DNA from: an uncultured Fusobacteriaceae bacterium
Lineage (GTDB): Bacteria > Fusobacteriota > Fusobacteriia > Fusobacteriales > Fusobacteriaceae
DNA length: 6,934 nt
Reading direction: 5' to 3'
NCBI GenBank assembly: GCA_947072715.1
Contig: CAMTJB010000053.1
Location: 1 to 6,934 of the forward strand
Position 1 is the stretch's first letter. Each line of letters starts with the position of its first letter. The position numbers and the translations under genes are program-made. Below are positions 1-5,914 of this stretch, in pieces. The notes under the pieces are model-generated. The model did not search any database. It worked only from the letters and a program-made list of their open reading frames with translations, and had not been told where the DNA came from.

Positions 1-252
1 TTGAAGAATTGTTTTAAAAGTTAACGATGCTCCTAAAAATACAATTGAATACTCTAATAGCTTTGATTCACAAAATTTTGTTCCTGTTACATATTTTTTA
101 TCTTTAAAACATAAATTACCTAAAACTAATCCTATTAATATCGCCAGTGACGCACTCCCTAGACCAGGAATATACTTTGATAATATCTCTGACGCTACAT
201 AAATAATAAAAGAAATTAATACTCCTGGAAATAATTCATAAACTTGTTTCAT
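1..252 (-). CDS. YeiH/UPF0324-family membrane protein (putative sulfate exporter family), N-terminal 84 residues only
   Basis: The minus strand is open from an ATG at 250-252 to the left window edge, so the C-terminal three quarters or so is outside. The product begins MKQVYELFPG and shows hydrophobic segments at about residues 8-24, 33-46 and 67-84. The blocks PGLGSASLAILIGLVLGN (29-46) and FLGASLTF (72-79) match the N-terminal pattern I remember for E. coli YeiH (LAILLGMVLGN, then LYGFRLTF), family Cons_hypoth698/UPF0324. These are inner-membrane proteins with about ten helices and no firmly proven substrate; the 'sulfate exporter' label is family convention. The start is supported by GAGGGG (260-265), seven bases before the ATG, and by a well-spaced promoter upstream. 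It is divergent from a TetR gene that shares an operator-like palindrome with asrABC, which suggests a role in handling sulfite, sulfide or a related compound. Family assignment is fairly sure; function is not. Confidence 0.8.
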   Translation of the reverse strand, partial: MKQVYELFPGVLISFIIYVASEILSKYIPGLGSASLAILIGLVLGNLCFKDKKYVTGTKFCESKLLEYSIVFLGASLTFKTILQ

Positions 253-282
253 TTAGTTTCCCCTCTCTTTATATTACCATTT

Positions 283-311
283 ATTTTATCATTATAAGAA
301 TTCATTTTCAA
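283..311 (-). promoter_or_regulatory. Sigma-70-type promoter for the YeiH-family gene
   Basis: On the minus strand there is a -35 TTGAAA (306-311), a 17-bp spacer and a -10 TAAAAT (283-288). The -10 is preceded by TGA, an extended -10 (TGn) element. The predicted start near 276 leaves a leader of about 24 nt containing the GAGGGG ribosome binding site. Spacing and hexamers are good; the only caution is the high AT background. Confidence 0.6.
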
Positions 312-364
312 TACAATATTTTCTTATTTCTCTATAAATGGCAATTATTTTTATCGTTGTTCCC

Positions 365-401
365 ATTATATAAGGCTACCAATTTTCCAAAAAATTGTCA
401 A
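365..401 (-). promoter_or_regulatory. Possible second minus-strand promoter with over-long spacer containing an inverted repeat
   Basis: A perfect TTGACA (396-401) and a perfect TATAAT (365-370) lie on the minus strand but are 25 bp apart, too far for an ordinary sigma-70 promoter. Between them is an inverted repeat, CAATTTT-CCAA-AAAATTG (380-397), with 7-bp perfect arms. The operator-like palindrome at 409-424 begins 7 bp beyond the TTGACA. It could be a regulator-dependent promoter, two unrelated partial promoters, or chance in AT-rich DNA. Confidence 0.3.
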
Positions 402-408
402 TATTTTT

Positions 409-424
409 TTGAACTTGTGTTCAA
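409..424. promoter_or_regulatory. 16-bp palindromic operator candidate, copy 1 (TetR-regulator binding site)
   Basis: TTGAACTTGTGTTCAA is a dyad with perfect 6-bp arms (TTGAAC/GTTCAA) around TTGT. It lies in the divergent region between the YeiH-family gene and the TetR-type regulator. A near-identical dyad at 4255-4270 precedes asrA. On the minus strand the copies read TTGAACACAAGTTCAA and TTGAACACTTATTCAA, sharing TTGAACAC and the final TTCAA. Size and symmetry fit a TetR-family dimer. The regulator coded next to it is the natural candidate; binding is inferred. Confidence 0.6.
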
Positions 425-457
425 CTGATTTCATATTTTATACTTATTAATCATTGT

Positions 458-486
458 TTGACTTTTATCTTTTTAAAATGTATTAT
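458..486 (+). promoter_or_regulatory. Sigma-70-type promoter of the TetR-family gene
   Basis: TTGACT (458-463), a 17-bp spacer and TATTAT (481-486) make a near-consensus promoter with a predicted start near 493. The leader is about 23 nt and includes ACGGAG (505-510), five bases before the ATG. The palindrome at 409-424 lies upstream of this promoter rather than across it. A weaker alternative, TTGTGT (415-420) with an 18-bp spacer to TATACT (439-444), would overlap the palindrome and would be open to autorepression. Confidence 0.65.
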
Positions 487-515
487 AGGTATAAATAAAT
501 ATTTACGGAGATTTC

Positions 516-1130
516 ATGAACAGTAAAAAAAATTCTATAAAAAGATTAGCTACCATTATGTTTGGATATAATGGCATAAAAAATACAACTATTCGAGATA
601 TTGCAAAGAACTGCAACATTGCATTAGGTGGACTTTACTACTATTATAAAAGTAAAGAACATCTACTTAATGAAATTACTGTTGAAGCTCTTCACAGTAG
701 ACAAAAATTTTTAACAACTTTAAATCAATCTGATATTGATTTTAAAACTAAGGTTAGAAAAATAATATCTAGAAGAATAACTCTTAATTCTGATAGAGCT
801 TACCTGTTTTTATTTGCAAATCTTGACGATAATTATGAATCAAAGTTCTCTAGTGTTTCCTCATCAGGCAGAGATTTATTATTTCAAGACTTTCTTTTTT
901 ATCATAAAAAGTATATAAAAGATGAATATATTCAAGATATTCCAAAAATTGGTCAATTAATATCTAGCGCCTTAAAAAGACATTTACTTTTATTAATTGA
1001 AGATACAAATATACAAATAGTTGACGAAAAGAGTTTTAATGAGGTTATTACAAAATTTCAAGAATTTGATATGGAAAAAGAAACAGAATTTTTCTTCAAA
1101 TTATTTTTCAAAGAGCTTATAAAAGAATAA
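516..1130 (+). CDS. TetR/AcrR-family transcriptional regulator, candidate regulator of asrABC and the YeiH-family gene
   Basis: The 204-residue protein has the normal TetR-family length. Its N-terminal DNA-binding domain is clear: TTIRDIAKNCNI (24-35) is the first helix of the helix-turn-helix, and ALGGLYYYYKSKEHLL (36-51) carries the recognition helix and the conserved aromatic/KSKE block. The remaining 150 or so residues are helical and family-variable, as expected for the dimerisation and ligand domain, so the effector cannot be read. There is only one cysteine (C33, inside the DNA-binding domain), so a cysteine-pair persulfide sensor is unlikely. The gene is monocistronic, with its own promoter and a hairpin terminator. 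It faces away from a YeiH-family transporter gene and converges on asrABC. Its region and the asrA upstream region share a 16-bp palindrome, which makes it the likely regulator of both. Whether it represses or activates is open. Confidence 0.88.
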   Translation: MNSKKNSIKRLATIMFGYNGIKNTTIRDIAKNCNIALGGLYYYYKSKEHLLNEITVEALHSRQKFLTTLNQSDIDFKTKVRKIISRRITLNSDRAYLFLFANLDDNYESKFSSVSSSGRDLLFQDFLFYHKKYIKDEYIQDIPKIGQLISSALKRHLLLLIEDTNIQIVDEKSFNEVITKFQEFDMEKETEFFFKLFFKELIKE

Positions 1131-1140
1131 ATAAAATAAT

Positions 1141-1206
1141 AAAAAAGATAACCCTAATTGATAATCAACATAATGATTACCTAAAAAAGTTATCTTTTTT
1201 TATTTT
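1141..1206. terminator. Bidirectional rho-independent terminator between the TetR gene and asrC
   Basis: AAAAAAGATAAC (1141-1152) pairs perfectly with GTTATCTTTTTT (1189-1200), 12 bp. The enclosed segment contains a smaller 6-bp hairpin (1162-1167 with 1174-1179). A T-rich tail follows on the plus strand and, because the stem base is A/T, an equivalent U-rich tail forms on the minus strand. It therefore ends both the TetR transcript (stop at 1130) and the asrABC transcript (stop at 1207). Confidence 0.8.
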
Positions 1207-2277
1207 TTAATGCCCTGAATTATAATCAAGAGGTGTAGCTAAAACATAATCTTCCCCTGGACTTTGATGATCAGATAGAGGTCTTACATTAATATTTGCC
1301 CTATACTCTGTTTCTGACCATAAAATTCTTTGTGCAACCATGGCTTCAGGATTGAGTTTTACTCCGTCTAATATCATCTCTTTAAATTTTTGATATCCGG
1401 CTCTATCTATTAAATGACCACCATGTAAATATTGAGGTTTATGGTGTAGTACATTAGAAGAGAATTTTTGCCAATTCCCAATTACTCCTAATACAACATC
1501 TTCTGTTACCCAGTTAAGGAACATTTTCCCCATTCTTGGATATTGTTTTCCTGTTCTTCCACCAAGTATTACTCTATATAACTTTTGTTCTGGTCTTACC
1601 CATGCAGATGATGGACAAGCTTCAACACATTCGCCACAACCTACACAACAACAACTATCCTTCTCAATTCTATGATTTACTAATTTTAGAACTCTTGTAG
1701 CTGAATGCTCACATACTTTCACGCATCTTCCACAACCAATACATCTCTCTTTTATATAAGTTGGCTTTGTTACTCCTATTATTCCAAAATCATTAAAATG
1801 TCCTTTTCCACAATCATTAGGGCAACCTGATATAGCCATTTTAATGTGATAATGACTTGGAAATATTTGTTTTTCTAATTTTTTTGCAAGTTCATGAGTA
1901 TTTATATTCGCTTTAACACAATGTGAATTCCCTATACAAGCCATTATATTTCTAGCTCCTATAGTTGGATATCCTTGTCCAGCTGCTTCTATATCAACTA
2001 GACACTCCTGAGCTTCAACCTCTTTTATATATCTATCTAAATATTTATTTACAGCTGGTATATCATTAAATTTTATTCCTGGGGCATTAAGAGTCTGTCT
2101 CATCCCTAAGTGAAAAGTTCCGTTCCCCCAAGTTTGAGCAATATATTGTATATCTGAAAGGTGCTTAGCGTCTACAAGTCCTCCTGGAACACGCATCTGT
2201 AGCATAAATTCTCCTGGAATTTTTGATTGACGAAAACAATTTAATTTTAACTTAGTTATATTAATATCGTGATTCAT
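1207..2277 (-). CDS. asrC: Anaerobic sulfite reductase subunit C (siroheme/iron-sulfur catalytic subunit)
   Basis: AsrC is the cytoplasmic catalytic subunit that reduces sulfite to sulfide in six-electron steps at a siroheme coupled to a [4Fe-4S] cluster. The siroheme/cluster ligand signature is complete: C114-x5-C120 and C152-x3-C156 (SGCPNDCGK). Inserted after it is a two-cluster ferredoxin module, C179-x2-C182-x2-C185-x3-C189 and C211-x2-C214-x2-C217-x3-C221-P. The N-terminal ferrodoxin-like half-domain (about 1-90) contains GNGTFHLGMRQTLNAPG, the usual siroheme-binding region. At 356 residues it is slightly longer than the roughly 320-340 I expect for the family; the extra length is a C-terminal tail. 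Three cysteines in a row (209-211) begin the second cluster motif. It starts 9 bp after asrB, and its ribosome binding site AGGAGGAG overlaps the asrB stop codon, so it is the last gene of the operon and probably translationally coupled. Confidence 0.95.
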   Translation of the reverse strand: MNHDINITKLKLNCFRQSKIPGEFMLQMRVPGGLVDAKHLSDIQYIAQTWGNGTFHLGMRQTLNAPGIKFNDIPAVNKYLDRYIKEVEAQECLVDIEAAGQGYPTIGARNIMACIGNSHCVKANINTHELAKKLEKQIFPSHYHIKMAISGCPNDCGKGHFNDFGIIGVTKPTYIKERCIGCGRCVKVCEHSATRVLKLVNHRIEKDSCCCVGCGECVEACPSSAWVRPEQKLYRVILGGRTGKQYPRMGKMFLNWVTEDVVLGVIGNWQKFSSNVLHHKPQYLHGGHLIDRAGYQKFKEMILDGVKLNPEAMVAQRILWSETEYRANINVRPLSDHQSPGEDYVLATPLDYNSGH

Positions 2278-2286
2278 AGTCTCCTC

Positions 2287-3096
2287 CTAATCTATCAAAT
2301 ATTTTGCTTGTTCATAATTAAATACAGGTCCTTCTAAACAAACATATGTTTCATCTATTCTACAATGTCCACATTTTCCCACAGCACAAGACATTTTTCT
2401 TTCAAAAGAGACCCAGATATTTTTTTCTTTTATTCCTAACTTTAAAAACTCTAAAGCTGTATACTTCATCATCATAGGTGGTCCTACAATTATAACTTCA
2501 ACATTGCTATAGTCACTTGCAAACATTTTAAGTTGCGCAATATGTTCTGTAACTAATCCCACACACTCCCCTTCAATTCCACAACTTTTATCCACTGTAA
2601 GAATTGTTGGTACCTTTTCTGCCCATTTAGAAATTTCATCTTTAAATAAAATAGAATCAGAATCTTTAAATCCAAATAAAAGCTCAAATTTATCAATTAA
2701 TTTAGGATTTAAATACATATGGTTAATTAAAGATCTTACAGGAGCTAACCCTGATCCACCTGTAGCAATTATAACTTTTTTTCCAATATAATTTTCCATA
2801 TCAAAACCTTTTCCATAAGGTCCTCTCATTGGCAATATATCTCCTGGATTAATTTTGAAGATTTCATCTGTTACAATTCCTACTTTTCTAATTAAAAACT
2901 CTAACCACTCCTCTTCAATTGAGAAATCTGTTATAGATATTGGACATTCTCCTACTTTAGGTAGAGATAACTGCATAAATTGACCAAACTGAATCTTATT
3001 AACTTTAGGATATTCCACACGATATAAATATTCTATATCTGTCATTTTCTTAACTGCTAATACTTTATATGGTAAGGGCATTATTATATTTTCCAT
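2287..3096 (-). CDS. asrB: Anaerobic sulfite reductase subunit B (FAD/NAD(P)H-binding electron-transfer subunit)
   Basis: AsrB takes electrons from NADH through FAD and passes them to the iron-sulfur subunits. The 269-residue protein has the ferredoxin-reductase/PyrK-type layout. A flavin-binding barrel covers about 1-100, with FGQFMQLS and GECPISITD at 37-57. A nucleotide-binding domain begins at ATGGSGLAP (111-119) and includes VIIVGPPMMM (191-200). A C-terminal [2Fe-2S] site is formed by C237-x4-C242-x2-C245-x7-C253. The start codon overlaps the asrA stop by one base (TAATG), and GGAGGT (3105-3110) lies eight bases upstream. This favours the first Met over the in-frame Met at residue 6. 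The overlap indicates translational coupling with asrA. It resembles PyrK/HydG-type subunits, but position and partners settle the name. Confidence 0.95.
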   Translation of the reverse strand: MENIIMPLPYKVLAVKKMTDIEYLYRVEYPKVNKIQFGQFMQLSLPKVGECPISITDFSIEEEWLEFLIRKVGIVTDEIFKINPGDILPMRGPYGKGFDMENYIGKKVIIATGGSGLAPVRSLINHMYLNPKLIDKFELLFGFKDSDSILFKDEISKWAEKVPTILTVDKSCGIEGECVGLVTEHIAQLKMFASDYSNVEVIIVGPPMMMKYTALEFLKLGIKEKNIWVSFERKMSCAVGKCGHCRIDETYVCLEGPVFNYEQAKYLID

Positions 3097-4133
3097 TATT
3101 TTTTACCTCCAACTAATTTATCAACCTCATCAGCAAGTCTATTTACTGTTGTTGAAAAAGATATAAATACAGGACATTTATCGTCACATCTTCCACACCC
3201 TACGCACATATGATGTTCTCCAAATCTTTTCATATGATCATGAATTTTATGCATAACCTTAAATCTCATTCTTTCACCACCGGATTTTCTAAAAGAGTGA
3301 TTTCCTGCCATATCTGAATACCCATCTACATGACATGATGCATTTATTCTTCTTCTTTCACCTGCATTTGTGTCACTTGAATAATTCATATCATAAGAAG
3401 TAAAGCAAGTACAAGTTGAACAAGCTATAGTACAACTTCCACACATCAAGCATCTTTTATCAAATTCTTTCCATAAATCAAGAGATTTTACTGCCATTTG
3501 AATATCTTTATTTATAATATTTGGAATTTTAACTTTTCTTAAATTTTCTATAACAGGTTTAAAAGTATAATCTACTTTTTTATTATTTGAAAAATATTTA
3601 GAAAATTCATTATTCTTATCCTCTATTAAAACTTCATCTTTTTGAAATTTAACTGCAAAAGCATATTCCTCTGTATTGGCACTTCCCATAGATGCACAGA
3701 AGCAAGTATCCCAACCTTTATCTGGACATTCCATTAAAATAAATTTTGTTTTTTCTCTAACTCTTTTATAATATGAATCTTCAAATCCTCCATTTTTTAA
3801 ATAGATATCATCATATCTTTTTATGGAATTAATATCACATGCTCTAGCAAAAATAAGGATAGGTCTTTCATCAACTATTTTTGTCTCTTTATAATCTGTA
3901 TCTGTAAAGTATAGAGTTGTCTCTGTTATTGGACTTAATACTTCTTTTGCAGCATAATCAGATTTTTCAGCATGTTCTATCTCATCTAAAGAATGAACTC
4001 TGTCATATCTTATAATATCCGTGTCTGAATATCTTCCCTGTTTTAAAAATCTTTTTGGAGCATAAATCTTATAAGTTGTACTTATCTCTTTTACTAACTC
4101 ATTAAAAGCTTGATTAGTAATTTTGTATCCCAT
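3096..4133 (-). CDS. asrA: Anaerobic sulfite reductase subunit A (4Fe-4S electron-transfer subunit)
   Basis: AsrA is a ferredoxin-like subunit that carries electrons between the AsrB flavin and the AsrC siroheme. The 345-residue length matches the family. Two four-cysteine cluster motifs are intact: C228-x2-C231-x2-C234-x3-C238 (with more cysteines at 241 and 243) and C310-x2-C313-x2-C316-x3-C320-P. The N-terminal half (about 1-200) is the domain shared with hydrogenase/sulfhydrogenase beta-type subunits and contains FARACDINSIKR (95-106) and ECPDKGWDTCFCASMGS (135-151). It is the first gene of the operon, with AAGGAGG (4140-4146) six bases before the ATG. A TATAAT box and a palindrome shared with the TetR-gene region lie further upstream, suggesting induction by a sulfur compound. 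It overlaps asrB by one base. Confidence 0.95.
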   Translation of the reverse strand: MGYKITNQAFNELVKEISTTYKIYAPKRFLKQGRYSDTDIIRYDRVHSLDEIEHAEKSDYAAKEVLSPITETTLYFTDTDYKETKIVDERPILIFARACDINSIKRYDDIYLKNGGFEDSYYKRVREKTKFILMECPDKGWDTCFCASMGSANTEEYAFAVKFQKDEVLIEDKNNEFSKYFSNNKKVDYTFKPVIENLRKVKIPNIINKDIQMAVKSLDLWKEFDKRCLMCGSCTIACSTCTCFTSYDMNYSSDTNAGERRRINASCHVDGYSDMAGNHSFRKSGGERMRFKVMHKIHDHMKRFGEHHMCVGCGRCDDKCPVFISFSTTVNRLADEVDKLVGGKK

Positions 4134-4217
4134 CTCTTTCCTCCTTAAAACATCTTTCGTATCTTTGTCTTAATTTAAACCAATAAAAACTAAAACAAAA
4201 CATAACGCTATAGTTAT

Positions 4218-4246
4218 ATTATATGTAAAAGAATTAAAATCTCCTT
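4218..4246 (-). promoter_or_regulatory. Candidate asrABC promoter with good -10 but no recognisable -35
   Basis: On the minus strand a perfect TATAAT lies at 4218-4223. The hexamer 17 bp upstream is AAGGAG (4241-4246), which is not a -35 match. The predicted start near 4211 gives a leader of about 77 nt with no obvious riboswitch or hairpin. The palindrome at 4255-4270 sits just above the missing -35, centred roughly 50 bp before the start, a position often used by activators. Confidence 0.45.
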
Positions 4247-4254
4247 TTTTTATT

Positions 4255-4270
4255 TTGAATAAGTGTTCAA
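4255..4270. promoter_or_regulatory. 16-bp palindromic operator candidate, copy 2, upstream of asrA
   Basis: TTGAATAAGTGTTCAA is a dyad with 5-bp perfect arms (TTGAA/TTCAA), extending to 7 bp with the flanking T and A bases (4253-4272). It differs from the copy at 409-424 at only four of 16 positions, all in the central part; GTGTTCAA and TTGAA are shared. It is the only other copy I found in the window, and it lies between the nth terminator and the asrABC promoter. Confidence 0.6.
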
Positions 4271-4292
4271 AAAAAATATTTTGAAATAATTT

Positions 4293-4345
4293 TAAAATAA
4301 AAAAAGAAGATAAACATGAGGATTTCCTATGTGTTTATCTTCTTT
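4293..4345 (-). terminator. Rho-independent terminator of nth
   Basis: TGTTTATCTTCTTT (4332-4345) and AAAGAAGATAAACA (4303-4316) form a perfect 14-bp stem with a 15-nt loop. Read on the minus strand, the hairpin comes 26 bases after the nth stop and is followed by a long U-rich run (4293-4305). It isolates nth from the asr promoter. Confidence 0.8.
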
Positions 4346-4358
4346 AAGATGAGATAAT

Positions 4359-4383
4359 ATTTTATTTTATTTTATTTTATTTT
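4359..4383. repeat. Pentanucleotide tract, five ATTTT units, across the nth stop codon
   Basis: A residues recur every five bases at 4359, 4364, 4369, 4374 and 4379, giving five ATTTT units followed by more T. The nth stop codon (4372-4374) lies inside. Because each unit carries a TAA on the minus strand and units shift frame, slippage would change only the last few residues of the protein. Confidence 0.75.
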
Positions 4384-5040
4384 TTCTTTCTTTAATTTCG
4401 AAGCCTCTTTTTTTAAATTGTATTTACATAAGTGGGCTATTTCACACTCGCTACATCTTGGTCTTCTTGCTATACATTTATCTCTTCCCTGAAGAATAAG
4501 AAAATGAGCAAAATCAATCCAATCTTCTCTTGGAACTATCTTCATTAAATCTTTTTCAATTTTAATAGGGTTGTCATCTGAAACAAACCCAATTAAATTC
4601 GATAATCTTTTTATATGAGTATCAACAGTAATTCCATCAGATAATCTCCATAGTTCACCTCTTACAACATTTGCAGTTTTTCTTCCAACACCTGCTAATA
4701 AAGTCATCTCTTCAATTGTTCTTGGAATCTCTCCACCAAAATTTTCCAAAAGCATAATACTACAATTTTTTATACTTTTAGCCTTATTCTTATAAAATCC
4801 TGTACTTTTAACAAGCTCTTCTATCTCTTCTAGAGGTAACTTAGCAAATTGTTCTGGTGTATTAACTGTTTTATACATCTCTTCAGTTACTATATTAACC
4901 CTTTTATCTGTGCACTGAGCAGATAAAATTACTGCAATTAGCAATTCAAAAGGAGTGGAATAATTTAAAGCGCACTTTGGATGCCCAAATTTTTCTCTTA
5001 ATACTTTAATTACTTCTATGCATAATTGTTTTTTTGTCAT
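4372..5040 (-). CDS. nth: Endonuclease III (DNA glycosylase/AP lyase)
   Basis: Endonuclease III removes oxidised pyrimidines from DNA and cleaves the abasic strand in base-excision repair. The 222-residue protein has every family mark. The helix-hairpin-helix is LAGVGRKTANVV (115-126) and includes the catalytic lysine K121. The catalytic aspartate is D140 in VDTHIKR. The [4Fe-4S] loop is C189-x6-C196-x2-C199-x5-C205. The early block ILSAQCTDKRVN (38-49) is also typical. The lysine-rich tail after residue 208 runs into an ATTTT repeat. AGAGGT (5046-5051) precedes the start by five bases. It has its own terminator, so it is not part of the asr operon; the adjacency looks incidental. Confidence 0.95.
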   Translation of the reverse strand: MTKKQLCIEVIKVLREKFGHPKCALNYSTPFELLIAVILSAQCTDKRVNIVTEEMYKTVNTPEQFAKLPLEEIEELVKSTGFYKNKAKSIKNCSIMLLENFGGEIPRTIEEMTLLAGVGRKTANVVRGELWRLSDGITVDTHIKRLSNLIGFVSDDNPIKIEKDLMKIVPREDWIDFAHFLILQGRDKCIARRPRCSECEIAHLCKYNLKKEASKLKKEKIK

Positions 5041-5210
5041 TTTTTACCTCTTTTCATTATTGTTATTATTACTGATTATAAGTATACTTTATTTTCAATT
5101 TATTTTCTAGTAATTCCAATATATTTTTAATGTATTCTTTTTTATAAAAAAATCATGTATTATATAAAGAAACATTTTAATATATTTAATTAATTTAGTT
5201 TGGAGGTTTT
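5041..5210. promoter_or_regulatory. Divergent promoter region between nth and the methyltransferase gene
   Basis: The 170-bp AT-rich gap must hold promoters for both genes. A TATAAT for nth is visible on the minus strand at 5075-5080. A TATTAT at 5158-5163 on the plus strand could serve the methyltransferase gene. Neither has a convincing -35 at 16-18 bp. No operator-type dyad or RNA structure stands out beyond the A/T palindrome near 5139-5152. Confidence 0.35.
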
Positions 5211-5831
5211 ATGAAAAATTGCTGGGATAAAGCTTATGAAGAAAACTCTATAACAGAGCTTGGATGGTATGAGAAATTGCCTTTTCCTTCTATCTTTCTT
5301 ATTGAAAAATATTTGCCAGATAAAAATTCATTGATTATGGATGCTGGTTGTGGTGAAACCACTCTTATTCAGGAATTAATTAATAGAAATTTTACTAATA
5401 TTTCAGGAATTGACATTAGTTCTTCAGCTCTTAATTACTTAAATAAAAATTTGATTTTAAAAGATAATCCCTCTATTAATATTTCATTATACTGTAAGGA
5501 TTTAACAACTAATATAAATTTTTTAAAAAAAGGTAGTTTATGGCACGACCGTGCTGTATTTCATTTCTTACAAGATGAAACTAAACAAGATTCTTATAAG
5601 AATAATTTAATTAGTTTTTTAGAATCTAATGGGATTTTTATAATTTCATGCTTTTCTACCAATAATAAAGCGGAAAATTGCAATAACCTTCTAGTTAAAA
5701 AATATGATTTAGACACATTAAAAAAATACTTTTCTGATTCTTTTGAGTTTTTAGAAAGTTTTACTTATAATTATAAGATGCCCTGGGATGATACTCGGGA
5801 ATATATTTATTGTGTTTTTAGAAAAAAATAA
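5211..5831 (+). CDS. Class I SAM-dependent methyltransferase, substrate unknown
   Basis: The 206-residue protein is a single-domain Rossmann-fold methyltransferase. Motif I is IMDAGCGETTLI (42-53). The acidic residue closing strand 2 is D68 in GIDIS, and the adenine-region acid is probably D97 in CKDL. It belongs to a subgroup recognisable by an N-terminal W-x3-Y...TELGWYEKLPFPS block (5-27) and the motif LWHDRAVFHFL (110-120), found in small cytoplasmic methyltransferases usually annotated only generically. Thiopurine or small-thiol methylation is conceivable, but nothing in the sequence proves it. GGAGGT (5202-5207) sits three bases before the ATG. The gene stands alone, diverging from nth and converging on the GNAT gene with a shared terminator. 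It is as AT-rich as its surroundings, with no sign of recent transfer. Confidence 0.85.
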   Translation: MKNCWDKAYEENSITELGWYEKLPFPSIFLIEKYLPDKNSLIMDAGCGETTLIQELINRNFTNISGIDISSSALNYLNKNLILKDNPSINISLYCKDLTTNINFLKKGSLWHDRAVFHFLQDETKQDSYKNNLISFLESNGIFIISCFSTNNKAENCNNLLVKKYDLDTLKKYFSDSFEFLESFTYNYKMPWDDTREYIYCVFRKK

Positions 5832-5861
5832 TTTTTTTATCTATCTTTTTTAGAGTCTGAT

Positions 5862-5914
5862 AAAAAAATAACCTTTATCCTAGCTTATTTTACAGGGATA
5901 AAGGTTATTTTTTT
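5862..5914. terminator. Strong bidirectional terminator between methyltransferase and GNAT genes
   Basis: AAAAAAATAACCTTTATCC (5862-5880) pairs without mismatch with GGATAAAGGTTATTTTTTT (5896-5914), a 19-bp stem with a 15-nt loop. A/T runs at the stem base give a U tract in both directions, so it serves the plus-strand gene ending at 5831 and the minus-strand gene ending at 5913. The stem overlaps two bases of the GNAT stop codon (5913-5915). Confidence 0.9.

Noticed and set aside
1158..1168. FNR/CRP-like dyad TTGAT-A-ATCAA
   Set aside because: The half-sites are one base apart instead of four, and the sequence lies inside the loop of a terminator, not near a promoter.
4202..4217. Inverted repeat ATAAC-N6-GTTAT near the asrA transcription start
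   Set aside because: Arms are only 5 bp of mostly A/T and there is no second copy; not distinguishable from chance.
4134..4217. Riboswitch or attenuator in the asrA leader
   Set aside because: The leader of about 77 nt shows no convincing stem, conserved core or terminator hairpin.
4281..4296. A third, degenerate operator copy (TTGAA-N6-TTAAA) 26 bp from the copy upstream of asrA
   Set aside because: It has a mismatch in the short outer arm, no GTGTTCAA match, and lies in the U-rich tail of the nth terminator, where such patterns arise easily.
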